A stretch of 64,000 nucleotides of DNA from Hymenobacter volaticus. Its GTDB lineage: Bacteria; Bacteroidota; Bacteroidia; Cytophagales; Hymenobacteraceae. This document shows positions 1 through 13,966 of the stretch, one piece after another. The DNA is taken from NCBI RefSeq assembly GCF_022921055.1, contig NZ_CP095061.1, positions 4,503,501-4,567,500 on the forward strand, read 5' to 3'. The notes below the pieces were generated by a model. It had not been told where the DNA came from and searched no databases. It worked only from the letters and a program-made list of their open reading frames with translations. Both the position numbers and the translations under genes were made by a program. Position 1 is the stretch's first letter, and each line of letters opens with the position of its first letter.

Positions 1-559
1 TGGGGGTGGCGCGCGTAATCTTGATTTCGCCAATGGCATTGGTAGCAATGCGCAAGTCGGCACCTGTTACCGGCAAGCCGTTTACCGAGTAACTAATCGG
101 TCCCTTTATTCCCACACGCCGCCCTATCTGCTTGAACGACCAACTCTTCAGTTTTACTTTGCTCTTCATTGTGAGAGCAATAATGCCATTAACAGTCAGG
201 CTGGTCCATTGTGAAGGCACGTCCGGGCTCTTGTCCTTGTATACCGCTAGCGTTTCAATATCACTTGGCTTAAAATCTGACAGATCTCCGATAATTACAG
301 AGGAATCCAAGATATATATCGGCTGTGGCCACTTCTTGACAACAGCTGATTGATTAGGGTCCTGTGCTGGTACAAATGCCCGGTAAGTCGGCTGCGTACC
401 TGACTTGGCCGGCATGTCAATGGCCTTCTCTTGCGGGAAGACCCTTGGACTGCGGGGCGCTATAGGGTCAACTGCGCCTCCTTGCTGCGCACTACTCAGG
501 TACCCGACAAGGCAGCAGGTGGTTGTCAGGAACAGGGCACGGAGCTGGTAATAGCGCAT
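1..559 (-). CDS. Secreted plug-like protein, 3' end outside window
   Basis: An open frame runs from an ATG (complement of 557-559) to the left edge, giving 186 residues with no stop. Residues 1-25 form a signal peptide ending near LSSAQ. Two stretches look like the TonB plug fold of SusC-type receptors. In the first, PIYILDSSVI is followed by a LSDFKPSDIETLAVYKD segment, matching the family pattern of an LYVIDGV-like strand followed by PNDIESIEVLKD. The second, SYSVNGLPVTGADLR followed by IGEIKITR, repeats that layout. No barrel is visible, but the C-terminus is missing. It lies 41 bp upstream of the GH2 gene on the same strand and could lie in the same transcript. The function is unknown; the plug resemblance is my pattern reading. 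Confidence 0.6.
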   Translation of the reverse strand, partial: MRYYQLRALFLTTTCCLVGYLSSAQQGGAVDPIAPRSPRVFPQEKAIDMPAKSGTQPTYRAFVPAQDPNQSAVVKKWPQPIYILDSSVIIGDLSDFKPSDIETLAVYKDKSPDVPSQWTSLTVNGIIALTMKSKVKLKSWSFKQIGRRVGIKGPISYSVNGLPVTGADLRIATNAIGEIKITRATP

Positions 560-600
560 AGCAGGTGGGACTAATATGAGTTAAGATATGCTTCTTTGCC

Positions 601-3855
<3,255 letters not shown>

Positions 3856-3976
3856 CTAGCCCGCAGTACAAGGGGGTGTATTTCGGTAGAATACGGGGTG
3901 CGAATTCGTCTCGATGCCGTACGCCCCTATTGGACCTCAACCGTCCAGCAACCGCCGTACAGCAGCCTCTTGCCGC

Positions 3977-6465
3977 CTACTTTGCCGCCACTCCCTGCGA
4001 CTTCAGTTGCAGCACGCCGCTCTTCAGTCCTTTGCTCGACACCTTCAACTGCACGTCGCCTGCTTTATCAGTCGTTTCGACTACGGCCACCAGCATCCCC
4101 TGAAAGGCTTTCATGTGGGGCTCGTGGAACAGCTCCAAGCTGGTGGCGTCTCCGTTGGCTGCGGCCCGGAAACGACCCGCGCCGCTGACGGTGAATTGTA
4201 GCTGGTTGGCAGCCGTGGGGCAGAGGTTGCCTTGGGCATCTTCCACCCGAGCCGTGACGAAGGCCAGATCCTGACCGTTGGCGGTGAGCGTGGTGCGGTC
4301 GGCGACTAGCTTGATGTGGTCGGGCTTGCCGGCGGTGCGCACTTCCTCGGTGGCCGCTTCTTTGCCTTGGGCATCATAGGCCACTACTTTGATGGTGCCG
4401 GGCTCGTATTTCACGTCGTTCCACATCAGGCGGTAGCGGGTTTGAGGGCTAGCCGAGGCGCTTTTGGTTTGGCGGCCCATGCTTTTGCCGTTCACAAACA
4501 ACTCGGCCGATGGGTAGTTGGTGTAGCAGAAAACAGGCGTGGTTTGACCTTCGCGGCCGGGCCAGGTCCAGTGCGGCAGCAGGTGCACGGTGGGCGCAGT
4601 GGTGTTCCAGCGGGCGCGGTAGAGGTAGAACCGGTCTTTGGGAATGCCCGCCAAATCCAGAATACCGAAGTACGAGCTGTGCGAAGGCCAATTCTCGTCG
4701 TAGGGCGTGGGCTCGCCGAGGTAGTCGAAGCCCGTCCAAACAAACTCCCCGACAACGAAAGGCAAATCATCCTGCTTCATGAACTCCTCGTCGGGCGTCT
4801 GCGACCAGTTGCACACCTCTAAGTCATATGACGAAGACTGCTGGTTGGGGTACTTCTTCTGCTTAGCGGCCACCACCGGAAACTCGTACACGCCCGCGAA
4901 CTGACCGTGGAAGCCGTTTCGGTGCCCAAGATAAAGCCTTGGGGCAGCTTGTCGTTGGCTTGCTCGTAGCGGGCGGGCTTGTAATTGAAGCCGGCAATAT
5001 CGAGGACGGAGGCAAAGTTGTTGGTGATGGCTGCGTCGATGCGGTCCATGCCTACTGTGACGGGGCGGGTGGGGTCTTCGCGGTGCACAATGTCTTGCAG
5101 GCGCTTGGCAATCTTGTTGCCGCCGGGGGCGCTTTGGTCGGGCACCTCATTGCCGATGCTCCACATAATCACCGAGGGGTGGTTTCGGTCGCGGTGCACC
5201 ATGTTCACGAGGTCTTTCTCGGCCCACTGATCGAAATACTGGCTGTAACCGTTTTTCACCTTCGGCGTTTTCCACTCGTCAAACGATTCCACCATCAGCA
5301 TGAAGCCCATCTCGTCGCACAAATCTACCAGCTCTGGGGCCGGCATGTTATGCGAAGTCCGGATGGCGTCGCAGCCCATGTCCTTGAGCAACACCAGCTG
5401 GCGGCGCAGGGCTGCCGTGTTGATGGCCGTACCCAAAGGCCCAAGGTCGTGGTGGTTGCAGACGCCCTTGAACTTGCGCACCTGCCCATTTAAGGAGAAG
5501 CCTTTGCCAGCCTCGAACTTGAACGAGCGGAACCCGAACCGCGTGCTGTACTCGTCTTTCAGCTGCTCGCCGGCATACAGCTTGGAGTGCGCCGTGTAGA
5601 GCACCGGCGTTTCCGGCGACCAGAGCTTAGGCGTTTTCACTACGAACTCTTGCTGAAACTCCCGGTTGTCGGTGGCGGCCAGCGGGGTGTTGGTGGTAGC
5701 TACCACTTGCCCGGCGGCGTCCCGAATTTCGGTTTGCAGGCGTAGGGACTGCGTGGCACCGGCGGGCGTTTCCACTTTGGTGCGGAGGTTGACTTTGCCG
5801 AACTCGGCGTTGATTTCGGGGGTAGTCAGGTAGCTGCCCCACACCGGAATGTGCACGTCGTCGGTTACAATCAGGTGCACGTTGCGGTAGAGGCCGGCGC
5901 CGGGGTACCAGCGCGAGGCTTCCGATTGGTTTTGCAGGCGGACGGCCAGCGTGTTGTTGTCGCCGGGCTGGAGGTAGGAGGTGATGTCGAAGGAAAACGA
6001 ATTGTAGCCGTAGGGCCAGTTGCCGACTTCCTTGCCATTCACGAACACGCGGGCATTGCTCATGGCCCCGTCAAACAGCAGCACGGCGCGCTTACCCGCT
6101 CCAAACCCCGGCACCGCCAGCTTCCGCCGGTACCAACCCGTCCCGATGAAAGGCAGCCCGCCAGTCCGGCCCGCTTTCAGGGTGGCGGCCTTCTCATTGT
6201 TCTGCTCGATTTTCACTTCCTGCAAGTCGTTGCGGCCATCAAAAGGACCATAAATGGCCCAATCGTGGGGTACGCGCACGGTCTGCCAGCTGGCATCTTT
6301 GAAGTTGGGAGTGGCTGCTTCGGGCGTGTCGCCTTTCTTAAACTTCCAGTTGGTATCAAGCAAATATTCTTGCCGGACCTGCGCATTCGCTTGGAAAGCA
6401 ACCATCAGCAAGAGCAGACAGCTAGATACGCTGCCCAACGCGCGGCGCGGAAAAGTAGGTTTCAT
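3977..6465 (-). CDS. Beta-galactosidase-like GH2 enzyme, frame broken once
   Basis: Exported GH2 glycosidase of about 829 residues once a one-base loss is allowed for. It starts at the ATG at 6465 with a signal peptide (SCLLLLMVAFQANAQ). Domains are a jelly-roll (about 30-190), Ig-like domain (about 195-300), a TIM barrel with acid/base Glu440 in WSIGNEVPD and nucleophile Glu516 in GTETAS, then a DUF4982-type domain and a GH2 C-terminal Ig-like domain, the usual layout of Bacteroidota GH2 enzymes of this subgroup. The frame breaks at 4893-4895, just after the nucleophile. The upstream frame reads SSRACTSF where SSRGVYEFP is expected, and the second frame resumes at YEFPVVAAK. One extra C there restores the protein. 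As written the product is truncated; I think it is a sequencing error. Confidence 0.85.
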
Positions 6466-6648
6466 AGAGTGCAGATGCAGGGCAACCAAACCTAATAAGG
6501 CGCGGCACCCTCCTTTTGTGTCAGAGAGAATTCGGCCAGAAAGGTGCAACGATTCAACTATATCGGCATCAGGTACTCACCTGCCCTGACGAGCGGCACC
6601 TCAGTTGGCGGTTGAATACTAAAGCTAACCACCTATACATACACGTTC

Positions 6649-8130
6649 CTAACGAGCTAAAAATGTGGCTATGTGCGTCTTGAGTTCCGGGTCATCGGGT
6701 CGAGGTGCTTCGGCGTAGCGCATGATGCCGTATTTGTCGAGCAAGATGTGGCGCGGGATGCTGGTTATGCCGAAACGCTTCACAAACCGGGCTGTCTTGT
6801 AGTTTGCGAAGCGGTATTGCTCCACATTTTTGGGCAAGTGCTGCTTGGTGGCGCGTTGCCACTTTAAAGCATCCTCATCAATGGAAACATAGATGAAGGC
6901 TACGGGCTTGCCGCTATAGTGCTGCCGGAGGGCAGCCGAGGCGGGCATTTCCATGAGGCACGGCAAGCACCAGCTAGCCCAAAAATCCAGGTAAATCATC
7001 TTGCCGCGGTGCTTGGCTAGCAACTGAGCTAGAGTTGTTTTCTGACCACTAGGGCTAATGAGAGTATCGGTGTTGGCTAGCTGTTGGTCGGGCATTACCA
7101 AGGTCAGCTGATCCTGGCCGGTTAGGCTGCGCACGAAGCGGCTCTCTGGCATCATCCAACTGCGGTAGTCTTTCACTAAGTGTGGCTGGGGCCTGCGGAT
7201 GCGCTTCGCGTTGTACAGCAGCCAATAGCAGGTCCATTCTTTCTGGTTGCCCGTGTATTCACGCTTAGCCAATGCGTACAAGGCGCCGTATGTGGCTGGT
7301 TTACCTTGGGCTAAGGCTAGATATTCCATGAAGTCAGTGGCTACGTAACTCCTACGCTCTGAAACAGATAGAGGCAGAGCCTGTAAGTAGCGAAGCCGCC
7401 GAAACTGCGCCAGCACGGAGTCTTGGTACACAGCCGGGAACATCTTGACAGCTCCCGGAAATTTGTACTGTCGAAGAGAACTAGGTACATATGTGGAAGT
7501 TGCGTAATACAGCTCTTGATAGCTGTTACCCCGCAACAGAAAAAGAAAAGCTTGCAGTTGTAGCTCACGAGTAAGCGCTGCTACTACCATCGGTCTTACG
7601 CCGGGTGTGTTGCGCAATTCGGCCAGCAGCCCGTCAGTAAGTCGCCGCTCATCCTGCCACTGGCACATAAGCTCATCAAGTGTTGGCGGCAAATCACCTA
7701 GAAAGGTCTCATACGCCCACGAATCGAGGCTGACGGCATTGTGGCGAATACAGTCGTAGAATTTCAATTCAGCCGCCTGCTTGCCGGAGAAGGTGTACGT
7801 ATCCGTTGCTTCTACATACCGAACTGTTACTACGTCGCCGGGCCATACAAGCAAGGCCGGCTTTTTTACTCGCACTCTGTAGTGCTCACGGGCAATCCTG
7901 ACAGTTATTTGGTCGAAAGAGTTTTCGTCGAAAACTACATGAAGCGTGTCTCCTGGCTTAATAGACTTTTGTTTATCCTTGGCAAGAATATCTGTGTAGT
8001 AAAACAGAATGGACGTTTCTGTAGTAGCGCTTTGGTTGATAATCAGCGCTTCTTTTCGCTGGGCGTAGCTACTATCTATTGATGCTGCAAAAACCAGAAT
8101 CACGAGAATCAACCGTCGGATAGCGCGCAT
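6649..8130 (-). CDS. TlpA-like thioredoxin-fold lipoprotein/secreted oxidoreductase
   Basis: A 493-residue exported protein. The C-terminal 140 residues are a redoxin domain with the active site WCLPC (Cys388, Cys391) and a later SIPRHILLD segment containing the cis-proline, typical of TlpA/ResA thiol-disulfide reductases acting in the periplasm. The N-terminal 350 residues are poorly characterised, as is common in Bacteroidota TlpA proteins. The start at 8130 is supported by an AGGAG seven bases upstream, unusual for this phylum, and by the signal peptide (RLILVILVFAASI) that follows. It sits between the two GH2 genes and the GH43 gene on the same strand but is separated by about 150-180 bp on each side, so co-transcription is uncertain. 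Confidence 0.85.
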   Translation of the reverse strand: MRAIRRLILVILVFAASIDSSYAQRKEALIINQSATTETSILFYYTDILAKDKQKSIKPGDTLHVVFDENSFDQITVRIAREHYRVRVKKPALLVWPGDVVTVRYVEATDTYTFSGKQAAELKFYDCIRHNAVSLDSWAYETFLGDLPPTLDELMCQWQDERRLTDGLLAELRNTPGVRPMVVAALTRELQLQAFLFLLRGNSYQELYYATSTYVPSSLRQYKFPGAVKMFPAVYQDSVLAQFRRLRYLQALPLSVSERRSYVATDFMEYLALAQGKPATYGALYALAKREYTGNQKEWTCYWLLYNAKRIRRPQPHLVKDYRSWMMPESRFVRSLTGQDQLTLVMPDQQLANTDTLISPSGQKTTLAQLLAKHRGKMIYLDFWASWCLPCLMEMPASAALRQHYSGKPVAFIYVSIDEDALKWQRATKQHLPKNVEQYRFANYKTARFVKRFGITSIPRHILLDKYGIMRYAEAPRPDDPELKTHIATFLAR

Positions 8131-8279
8131 AATAGCTCCTTCTAAAGCCAATAAATCAATGTCTTAGCTAAGGCAATATAGTGCTTTGTCGAAGGCAATA
8201 AGAATTGGCTTTCATTCGCTGTAGCACCGCACTGTGACCTCGGGTGCTTTGCAATACGCTACTCAGGATACGTACTTGC

Positions 8280-9253
8280 TCATGGGCGTACGGGCGCTGC
8301 CTGCTTAGCTTTGGTGGGCTTTACTGCTTCAAATACATCCACCGGCAGAATATTGCCTTGGGCGTCGAAGCGCATGGGCGAGAGGCAGGTTTCGCGGTTG
8401 TAGCCGTTGCCGCCGGGTATTTTGAAGCGGTGGTACGCTATTACCCATTGGTCGGTGCCGGGCACTTGCAGCACCGAGTGGTGGCCGGCGCCTTTCACTA
8501 CGCCCCGCCCTTCAGCACCGGATTGCTGGCCGCTTTTGTAAACGGGCCCATCGGCGAGCTGGAAGTGGCGTAGGCAACGGAGTAACGTGGGTCGCGGGTG
8601 TCGTACTCCGACCACATCAGGTAGTACTTGCCTTGGCGCTTGAACACGAACGAGCCTTCGTTGTAACCTTCGGGTTTAAATTCCAGCACCGCGGCCGGGT
8701 CGAAGGATACCATGTCGGAGTTAAGCTTCACCGCGTGGCACTGGCCTTGGCCCCAATAAAGATAGGCCGCGCCATCATCGTCGACCAGCACCATGGGGTC
8801 AATCATCTGGCCTTTGAAAGCGCCTTTGGCCACTAGCGGCTTGCCGAGTGGGTCTTTGAAGGGGCCCGTTGGTTTGTCGGCTACCGCTACGCCGATGCTC
8901 TGCGCGGCGGAATAGTAGTAGTAGTACTTGCCGTTTTTAGCGGCAATGGCTGGCGCCCATGCCCGTTGGGTGGCCCACTTCAGGTCGCGCGGCAAATCCA
9001 GGATGACGCCTTCATTCTTCCATTTCACCAAGTCCTTCGACGACCAACAGGTGAACGAAGTCGATAGCCAGCCCTCGGTGCCATCGGTGGTTGGGTATAG
9101 ATAGAACGTGTTGCCAAACGCTGCTATATGAGGATCGGCGTACACGCTGGGCAGCGCCGGCGCGGGTGCTTTAAGTGTATCAGGCGAGAGATTCTGGGCT
9201 AGGCTTGCGGTAAGAGAGCAGCAGAGGCAGAGCAAGAAAAGGTAATATCGCAT
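8280..9253 (-). CDS. GH43 family glycosidase, frame broken once
   Basis: Exported five-bladed propeller glycosidase, about 324 residues after correction. The signal peptide is MRYYLFLLCLCC to LAQN. GH43 hallmarks are an Asp in VYADPHIAA near the start, the modulating Asp in QMIDPMVLVDDDG and the acid Glu in YNEGSFVFK. The family covers arabinofuranosidases, xylosidases and galactanases, so the exact substrate cannot be read. At 8503-8506 the frame stops after PVLKGGA, while the continuation (GVVKGAGHHSV) is intact in another frame; one added base joins them. The ATG at 9253 is chosen because the longer frame upstream (to 9523) lacks signal-like sequence and overlaps the GH35 gene. It follows GH35 by 68 bp and is probably in one operon with it. 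Confidence 0.85.
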
Positions 9254-9321
9254 ATCAGAGAGGGGAAGAATGGCAACAAGGGTTGGCGCCAAATGGCAGC
9301 CCGGCTGGTTTGCACTCTTGC

Positions 9322-11196
9322 TTAATTCTTGCGGGCTTCGCCATCGGTTTTCACTACGTCTAGAATGGGCTTTTCTAGGCCGGCGAGTTTGTCTTGCTGG
9401 GGCTTCAGCAGTTCCAACACTACCACTTCGTTGACACCTTTTTTCAGCCATTCGGCGGGCACGTACAGGGTTTGTTGGGGGCCTATTTCCCAATAGCGGC
9501 CGAGGTTGTGGCCGTTCAGCCACACGCAGCCTTTACCCCACTGGCTCAGGTCGAAGTACGTGTCGGCCGCTTTGGTGATGGTGAAGGTGCCGCGCCGTAG
9601 CACGGGGCCGTTGTCATTGGGCGCAATCTTGCTGGCAACTTTGGCCGCCGCAACGCTAGCAAAGGGCAGGCGGAAATGCTGCCAGTTGGTAAGTTCAGTG
9701 CCAGCAAAAGTTACTCGCTCGGTGATGCCTTTGCGGTTTTGGTTGAGGAACGGCCCGAAGTTGAGGCGGCCCAAGTTTTCCACCAGAATATCGAGCCGGA
9801 CGGTACCTTGGGGCAATGTCAGTTCCACTTGGTCCTGCCCGAGCCGACGGTCCAGGGTGGCAACGCGCTGGCCGTTCACCATCACCACGCCGTAGTCGCG
9901 CAGGTCCTTGATGCTGAGTGTTCCTTTACGCCCACCAACTACCTCGGTGCGGTAAAGCACAAAGCCATAATCCTGGTTGAGGGCCTCAAAACTCTGCGGC
10001 TTGGCATTGACAATGGGTTTGGGCAAGTCGGCCAAGAGGCTAGTGGCCGAGTTCATATTGATGGCCGGAATGCGCATTGAAGGCTTAGCGGCCGGTACCG
10101 GGGGCAGCTTAGCACCTTTGGGCAGGTGCTTTTCGATGACGCCGCGGAAGGCCATGAACTTGGGAGTGGCATTGCCGGCCTCATCAAGGGGCGCGTCATA
10201 GTCGTAGCTGCTGATTTGGGGCTCGAACTTGGTGCCTTCGCCTTTGTAGTTGGCTCCGTTCATGAAGCCCCGCGTGGTACCGCCATGAAACATGTACATG
10301 TTGATGGAAATACCTGCGGCCAGCACCGAATCGAGGCGCGGGGTGTACTTGGAGACGGGCACCGTGTGGTGCGGCGTGCCCCACCAGTCAAACCAGGCCG
10401 GATACCATTCGGCGATGTAGAACGGGCCTTTGCCGCCGTGGTACGTGCGCACCAACTGCTTGACCTTGCGCGGATCATCCCACCCGTTCACGGCGGGTAG
10501 CAAGCCGGGCAGATGGCCTTCCTTCACTTTCTCGCCCGGGTCGCACGTGTAAAGCAGCCCATCGAAACCAGCTTCCTTGAACATCTTGCGGTTGAGCGCC
10601 AAGTAGTCTTTGTCGCTGGCGTAGAAGCCGTATTCGTTTTCCACCTGCACCATTAGCACCGGCCCGCCGTGGTTGACTTGCAGCGGCGCCAACTGCTTGG
10701 CTACTTCCTTCAGGTAACGGCCATAGGCAGCAATGTACTTAGGGTCTTTGCTGCGGACCACTAGGCTTTTGTCTTTTTGCAGCCAATAGGGGTAGCCGCC
10801 AAATTCCCACTCGGCGCATACGTACGGGCTCGGCCGAAGCACCACCCACATACCTTCTTCCTGCGCAATCTTCACGAAGGCGGCAATGTCGTTGTTGCCA
10901 GTGAAGTTGTATTTGCCGGGTTCGGGCTCGTGCAGATTCCAGAACACGTAGGTGCCGATGGTGTTCAAGCCCATGGCCTTGGCCATTTTCATGCGGTGCC
11001 GCCACGCCTCGCGCGGAATGCGGGGGTAGTGCAACTCGCCCGAAATCATTTGGAACGGCTTGCCATCGAGCAGAAAATTCTCGTCGCCTAACGTAAAGGT
11101 ATGCTTGGCTGGCTTGGCTTTGGTTTGAGCCTGCGCCGCCGGATTCAGGGCTAGGCTGCTTAGCAGCGCAGCTCCTATCAGGTACTTATGTATCAT
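9322..11196 (-). CDS. Beta-galactosidase, GH35
   Basis: A 624-residue exported beta-galactosidase. The signal peptide is MIHKYLIGAALLSSLAL to AQAQ. The TIM barrel (about 35-350) has the acid/base Glu188 in VENEYGFY and the nucleophile Glu263 in YIAEWYPAW, the two signatures of GH35. The C-terminal beta-sandwich domains include the typical GH35 end region with CVWLNGHNLGRYW. The ATG at 11196 lies 5 bp after the stop of the upstream GH43 gene, suggesting translational coupling; the frame also has an earlier codon at 11235 that would overlap that gene and lose the signal peptide. With the galactanase-like neighbour it likely trims beta-galactosides released outside the cytoplasm. Confidence 0.94.
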   Translation of the reverse strand: MIHKYLIGAALLSSLALNPAAQAQTKAKPAKHTFTLGDENFLLDGKPFQMISGELHYPRIPREAWRHRMKMAKAMGLNTIGTYVFWNLHEPEPGKYNFTGNNDIAAFVKIAQEEGMWVVLRPSPYVCAEWEFGGYPYWLQKDKSLVVRSKDPKYIAAYGRYLKEVAKQLAPLQVNHGGPVLMVQVENEYGFYASDKDYLALNRKMFKEAGFDGLLYTCDPGEKVKEGHLPGLLPAVNGWDDPRKVKQLVRTYHGGKGPFYIAEWYPAWFDWWGTPHHTVPVSKYTPRLDSVLAAGISINMYMFHGGTTRGFMNGANYKGEGTKFEPQISSYDYDAPLDEAGNATPKFMAFRGVIEKHLPKGAKLPPVPAAKPSMRIPAINMNSATSLLADLPKPIVNAKPQSFEALNQDYGFVLYRTEVVGGRKGTLSIKDLRDYGVVMVNGQRVATLDRRLGQDQVELTLPQGTVRLDILVENLGRLNFGPFLNQNRKGITERVTFAGTELTNWQHFRLPFASVAAAKVASKIAPNDNGPVLRRGTFTITKAADTYFDLSQWGKGCVWLNGHNLGRYWEIGPQQTLYVPAEWLKKGVNEVVVLELLKPQQDKLAGLEKPILDVVKTDGEARKN

Positions 11197-11201
11197 GCTC
11201 G

Positions 11202-12215
11202 CTATAATTGTTTGCTGAAGTGTCCCAAGTCCCACTGCTCTAGCCAGTCAATAGTAGGCTGGCCGGCCTTAAACTGTACCGGCAGCCACAGATAGCGGCT
11301 GTCTTTCAAGTCTTTCGGATTCCACCGATCGGCCATGAAGATATACGCATCTTTCTTACCTGGTACTGGCAACACATAAGTGGATTGGCCGCCATAGGTG
11401 AGCTTGGCGTTCGGGCCGGTCATGGGGTCGCCGAGCAACTGCCAGGGCCCAAACAAGTTATCGGCCACATGCAAGGAAGCTTCGTTGGGCGCCCAGCCCG
11501 TGCAGCCACTCGTAAGTAAGTAGTACTTCCCGCCTTGCTTGAACACGGCTGGCGCCTCGCGGTGCTTGGCAAAGAGCAGCGAATCTTGCGTGGTGGGCGT
11601 GAGGTAGTCGGCCGACAGTCGAGCTAGACGCAAGTCGTAGTTTTCGCGGCTAGAGTAGATGTGGTAAGCCGCACCGTCATCGTCCACGAACAGGCCCATG
11701 TCGCGCGACATATTGCCGTTGGGCCGGAAGCTGCTCACGTACCGAAACGGGCCAGTAGGTTTGTCGGCCACGGCCACGCCGGCGCGGGCGGCTTTGTAAC
11801 TCTGGCCCTTTAGCTCCAGGTGAAACCACATCACATACTTGCCGGTCTTTTGGTTGTAAATCACCTTGGGGCGCTCCATCAGGCAACCGGCCGCAATGTC
11901 GCTCTGCGCGTCGGTGGCCGGCGTCAGGGCCACGCCTTCGTATTTCCAGTTGTAGAGGTCTTTCGAGGAATACACGTTCACTCCTTCTTCTTGGTGCTGG
12001 GCCCGTTTTTCGCCGTACCAGTAGTACGTATTGCCCACTAGCAGTACGCCCCCGCCATGAGCGTTAATGAGGTTGCCCTCGGTGTCGTACCACAGCTCGC
12101 CGGGCTTGAAGGCAGTGTTTTTTGCCTTTGAAGTTGACGACGCAGTTTGAGCTTTGGCCGTTGGGGCACTCCATGCCAAACAGCACCCGAGCAGAAGGTA
12201 TAGAAACTGTTTCAT
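11202..12215 (-). CDS. GH43 exo-beta-1,3-galactanase-like enzyme
   Basis: A 337-residue exported propeller enzyme with signal peptide MKQFLYLLLGCCLAW to AKAQ. It carries INAHGGGVLLVGNTYYWYG at about 46-64, the N-terminal signature of the GH43 galactanase group (GH43_24-like). In that group the usual catalytic Asp is absent and the active site uses Glu, Glu and Gln. Candidates here are Glu in MERPKVIYN, Glu in REAPAVFK and Gln in YGGQSTYVL. These enzymes release galactose from beta-1,3-galactan backbones of type II arabinogalactan. It is the first gene of the minus-strand hydrolase run, immediately upstream of GH35. Family is clear; the subfamily and substrate are my inference from motifs. Confidence 0.82.
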   Translation of the reverse strand: MKQFLYLLLGCCLAWSAPTAKAQTASSTSKAKNTAFKPGELWYDTEGNLINAHGGGVLLVGNTYYWYGEKRAQHQEEGVNVYSSKDLYNWKYEGVALTPATDAQSDIAAGCLMERPKVIYNQKTGKYVMWFHLELKGQSYKAARAGVAVADKPTGPFRYVSSFRPNGNMSRDMGLFVDDDGAAYHIYSSRENYDLRLARLSADYLTPTTQDSLLFAKHREAPAVFKQGGKYYLLTSGCTGWAPNEASLHVADNLFGPWQLLGDPMTGPNAKLTYGGQSTYVLPVPGKKDAYIFMADRWNPKDLKDSRYLWLPVQFKAGQPTIDWLEQWDLGHFSKQL

Positions 12216-12688
12216 AGGGACGTATGACTTTGAAAGCAAACTATTCAGTTACACGAGCAAAAGCTAGGCGCCCAAATCTGGCGAGTACCAATCAAAAGAA
12301 GTTACGCAAGTAGCCTCAAGAAGTACTCGTTTGCTTGTGCCATCCCTTCAAAAATAGCGCGGGTTTGGTCCCACCATACGGGTTGTTTTCGCCAAAAAGG
12401 GGGTCAAATGCACCGGGGTTGTTTGGCCTGACTGCGCAGTCGTGGTGCGGCTATATGAGTTGATTGGAACGGTTAAATCACAACCTGATTAAAAACCACC
12501 CCTTATTCCCTGAATATAGCCCCCAATTTCTGTTGGCTTCCGCCTACTATTGTGGCTACTGTGTTTCTTGCCCATCCGCTCTTTCCGTTTTCACTATGCT
12601 CCGCAACTCCCACTTTTGGCAGCTACTCTCGTCCGAGCCGCTTGTTTTACGCTTCACACGTAAGTAGCCGTCTTCGCTGCCCCGCTCT
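12216..12688. other. Divergent intergenic region, promoter-bearing
   Basis: This 473-bp gap separates the minus-strand hydrolase cluster from the plus-strand DUF2264 gene and must hold both promoters. On the minus strand, TATTTTTG (complement near 12351-12358) fits the Bacteroidota -7 element TAnnTTTG, but no good TTG -33 element lies 19-21 bases upstream, so this is weak. No RNA gene, repeat or convincing small ORF was seen. Confidence 0.4.
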
Positions 12689-13938
12689 ATGAAACGACGC
12701 TCCTTTGTTACGCAGGCTGTGACTGGCTTATCGGCTTTGGCCTTGCCCGCACCAGCTTGGGCAACTCCTGATCAGGCTGCCGATAAATTTTCAGCTAAAG
12801 TTTCCGACCGTACGTATTGGCTGAACACCCTGCTCCGGGTAGCTGACCCGGTGCTGGCGGCCGGAGCGCAAGCCCGACTCAAAGCCACCATGCCCATAGA
12901 AGCTGCCCCTGGTCAGCAGGAAGGCCGCCGCAGCGTGTCGCACTTAGAGGCGTTGGGCCGCACCCTCGCGGGCTTGGCACCCTGGCTGGAGATGAAAGGC
13001 GCCACCGGCGACGAGGCGACGCGCCAAAAGCGCTATGCGGAACTGGCGCGTCAGGCTATTAGCCACGGGGTTGACCCTAAATCTCCAGATTTTCTGAATT
13101 TCAACCAGGGCGGCCAGCCTGTAGTTGACGCTGCCTTTCTGGCGCATGCCTTGTTGCGGGCGCCCACGCAGCTTTGGGAGCAACTACCAGCCGCTACCCA
13201 AACGCAGCTAGTGCAAGCGCTCCAGAGTAGCCGCGTTATCAAGCCGGTGTACAGCAATTGGCTGCTGTTCAGTGCCATTATTGAGGCGGCGCTGCTGAAG
13301 TTCACGGGCTCCGGCGACCTGATGCGCATGGACTACGCCATCAAGCAGCACCAGCTCTGGTACAAGGGCGACGGCACCTACGGTGACGGCCCCGACTACC
13401 ATTGGGACTATTATAACAGCTACGTCATCCAGCCCATGCTGCTCGACGTAGTAGCCACGCTGGTGCAAGCCGGCAAGGAACGCCCGGAAATGCTTGACAC
13501 GTTGCGGGCCCGTGCCCGGCGCTACGCCGTCGTGCAGGAGCGTCTGGTAGCCCCCGATGGGTCGTTTGCGGCCTTCGGTCGGTCGTTGGCGTATCGGTGC
13601 GGCGCGTTTCAGCATTTGGCTCAGATGGCCTTGCAACAGCAACTCCCCCCTGAATTACCCGCTGGCCAGGTTCGCAGTGCCCTTACGGCCGTTATCCGGC
13701 GCACCATGGAGCCGCGCGGCACCTTTGATGCGCAGGGCTGGCTGCAAATAGGCTTATGTGGCCACCAGCCCGGTATTGGCGAAACCTACATTTCCACCGG
13801 CAGCCTCTATTTGTGTTCCACTGCCTTCCTCCCGTTAGGCCTCCCTCCCACCGACACCTTCTGGACCAGCCCCCGCAGGATTGGACCGCCAAACAAATCT
13901 GGTCGGGGCAGAACGTAAAAACTGACCACGCTTTGTAA
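12689..13938 (+). CDS. DUF2264 family protein, Tat-exported, frame broken near end
   Basis: A protein of about 416 residues. The N-terminus KRRSFVTQAVTGLSALAL resembles a twin-arginine signal, with cleavage near AWA. The body matches DUF2264, an alpha/alpha-barrel family often encoded beside polysaccharide-degrading genes: it has YWLNTLLRVADPVL near the start and GDGPDYHWDYYNSYVIQPM centrally. Biochemistry is unknown to me. At 13870-13874 (a run of five C) the frame shifts: the sequence as given ends SPRRIGPPNK..., while one extra C gives SPPQDWTAKQIWSGQ and stops at 13938. Divergent to the hydrolase cluster, it may act on the same glycans; that is inference. Confidence 0.78.
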
Positions 13939-13966
13939 CCTAACTCCAAACCGCAAGCAGTTAATA

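Noticed and set aside
12464..12667. 67-codon frame in the divergent gap before the DUF2264 gene
   Set aside because: No start context, no conserved pattern and a composition like non-coding DNA.
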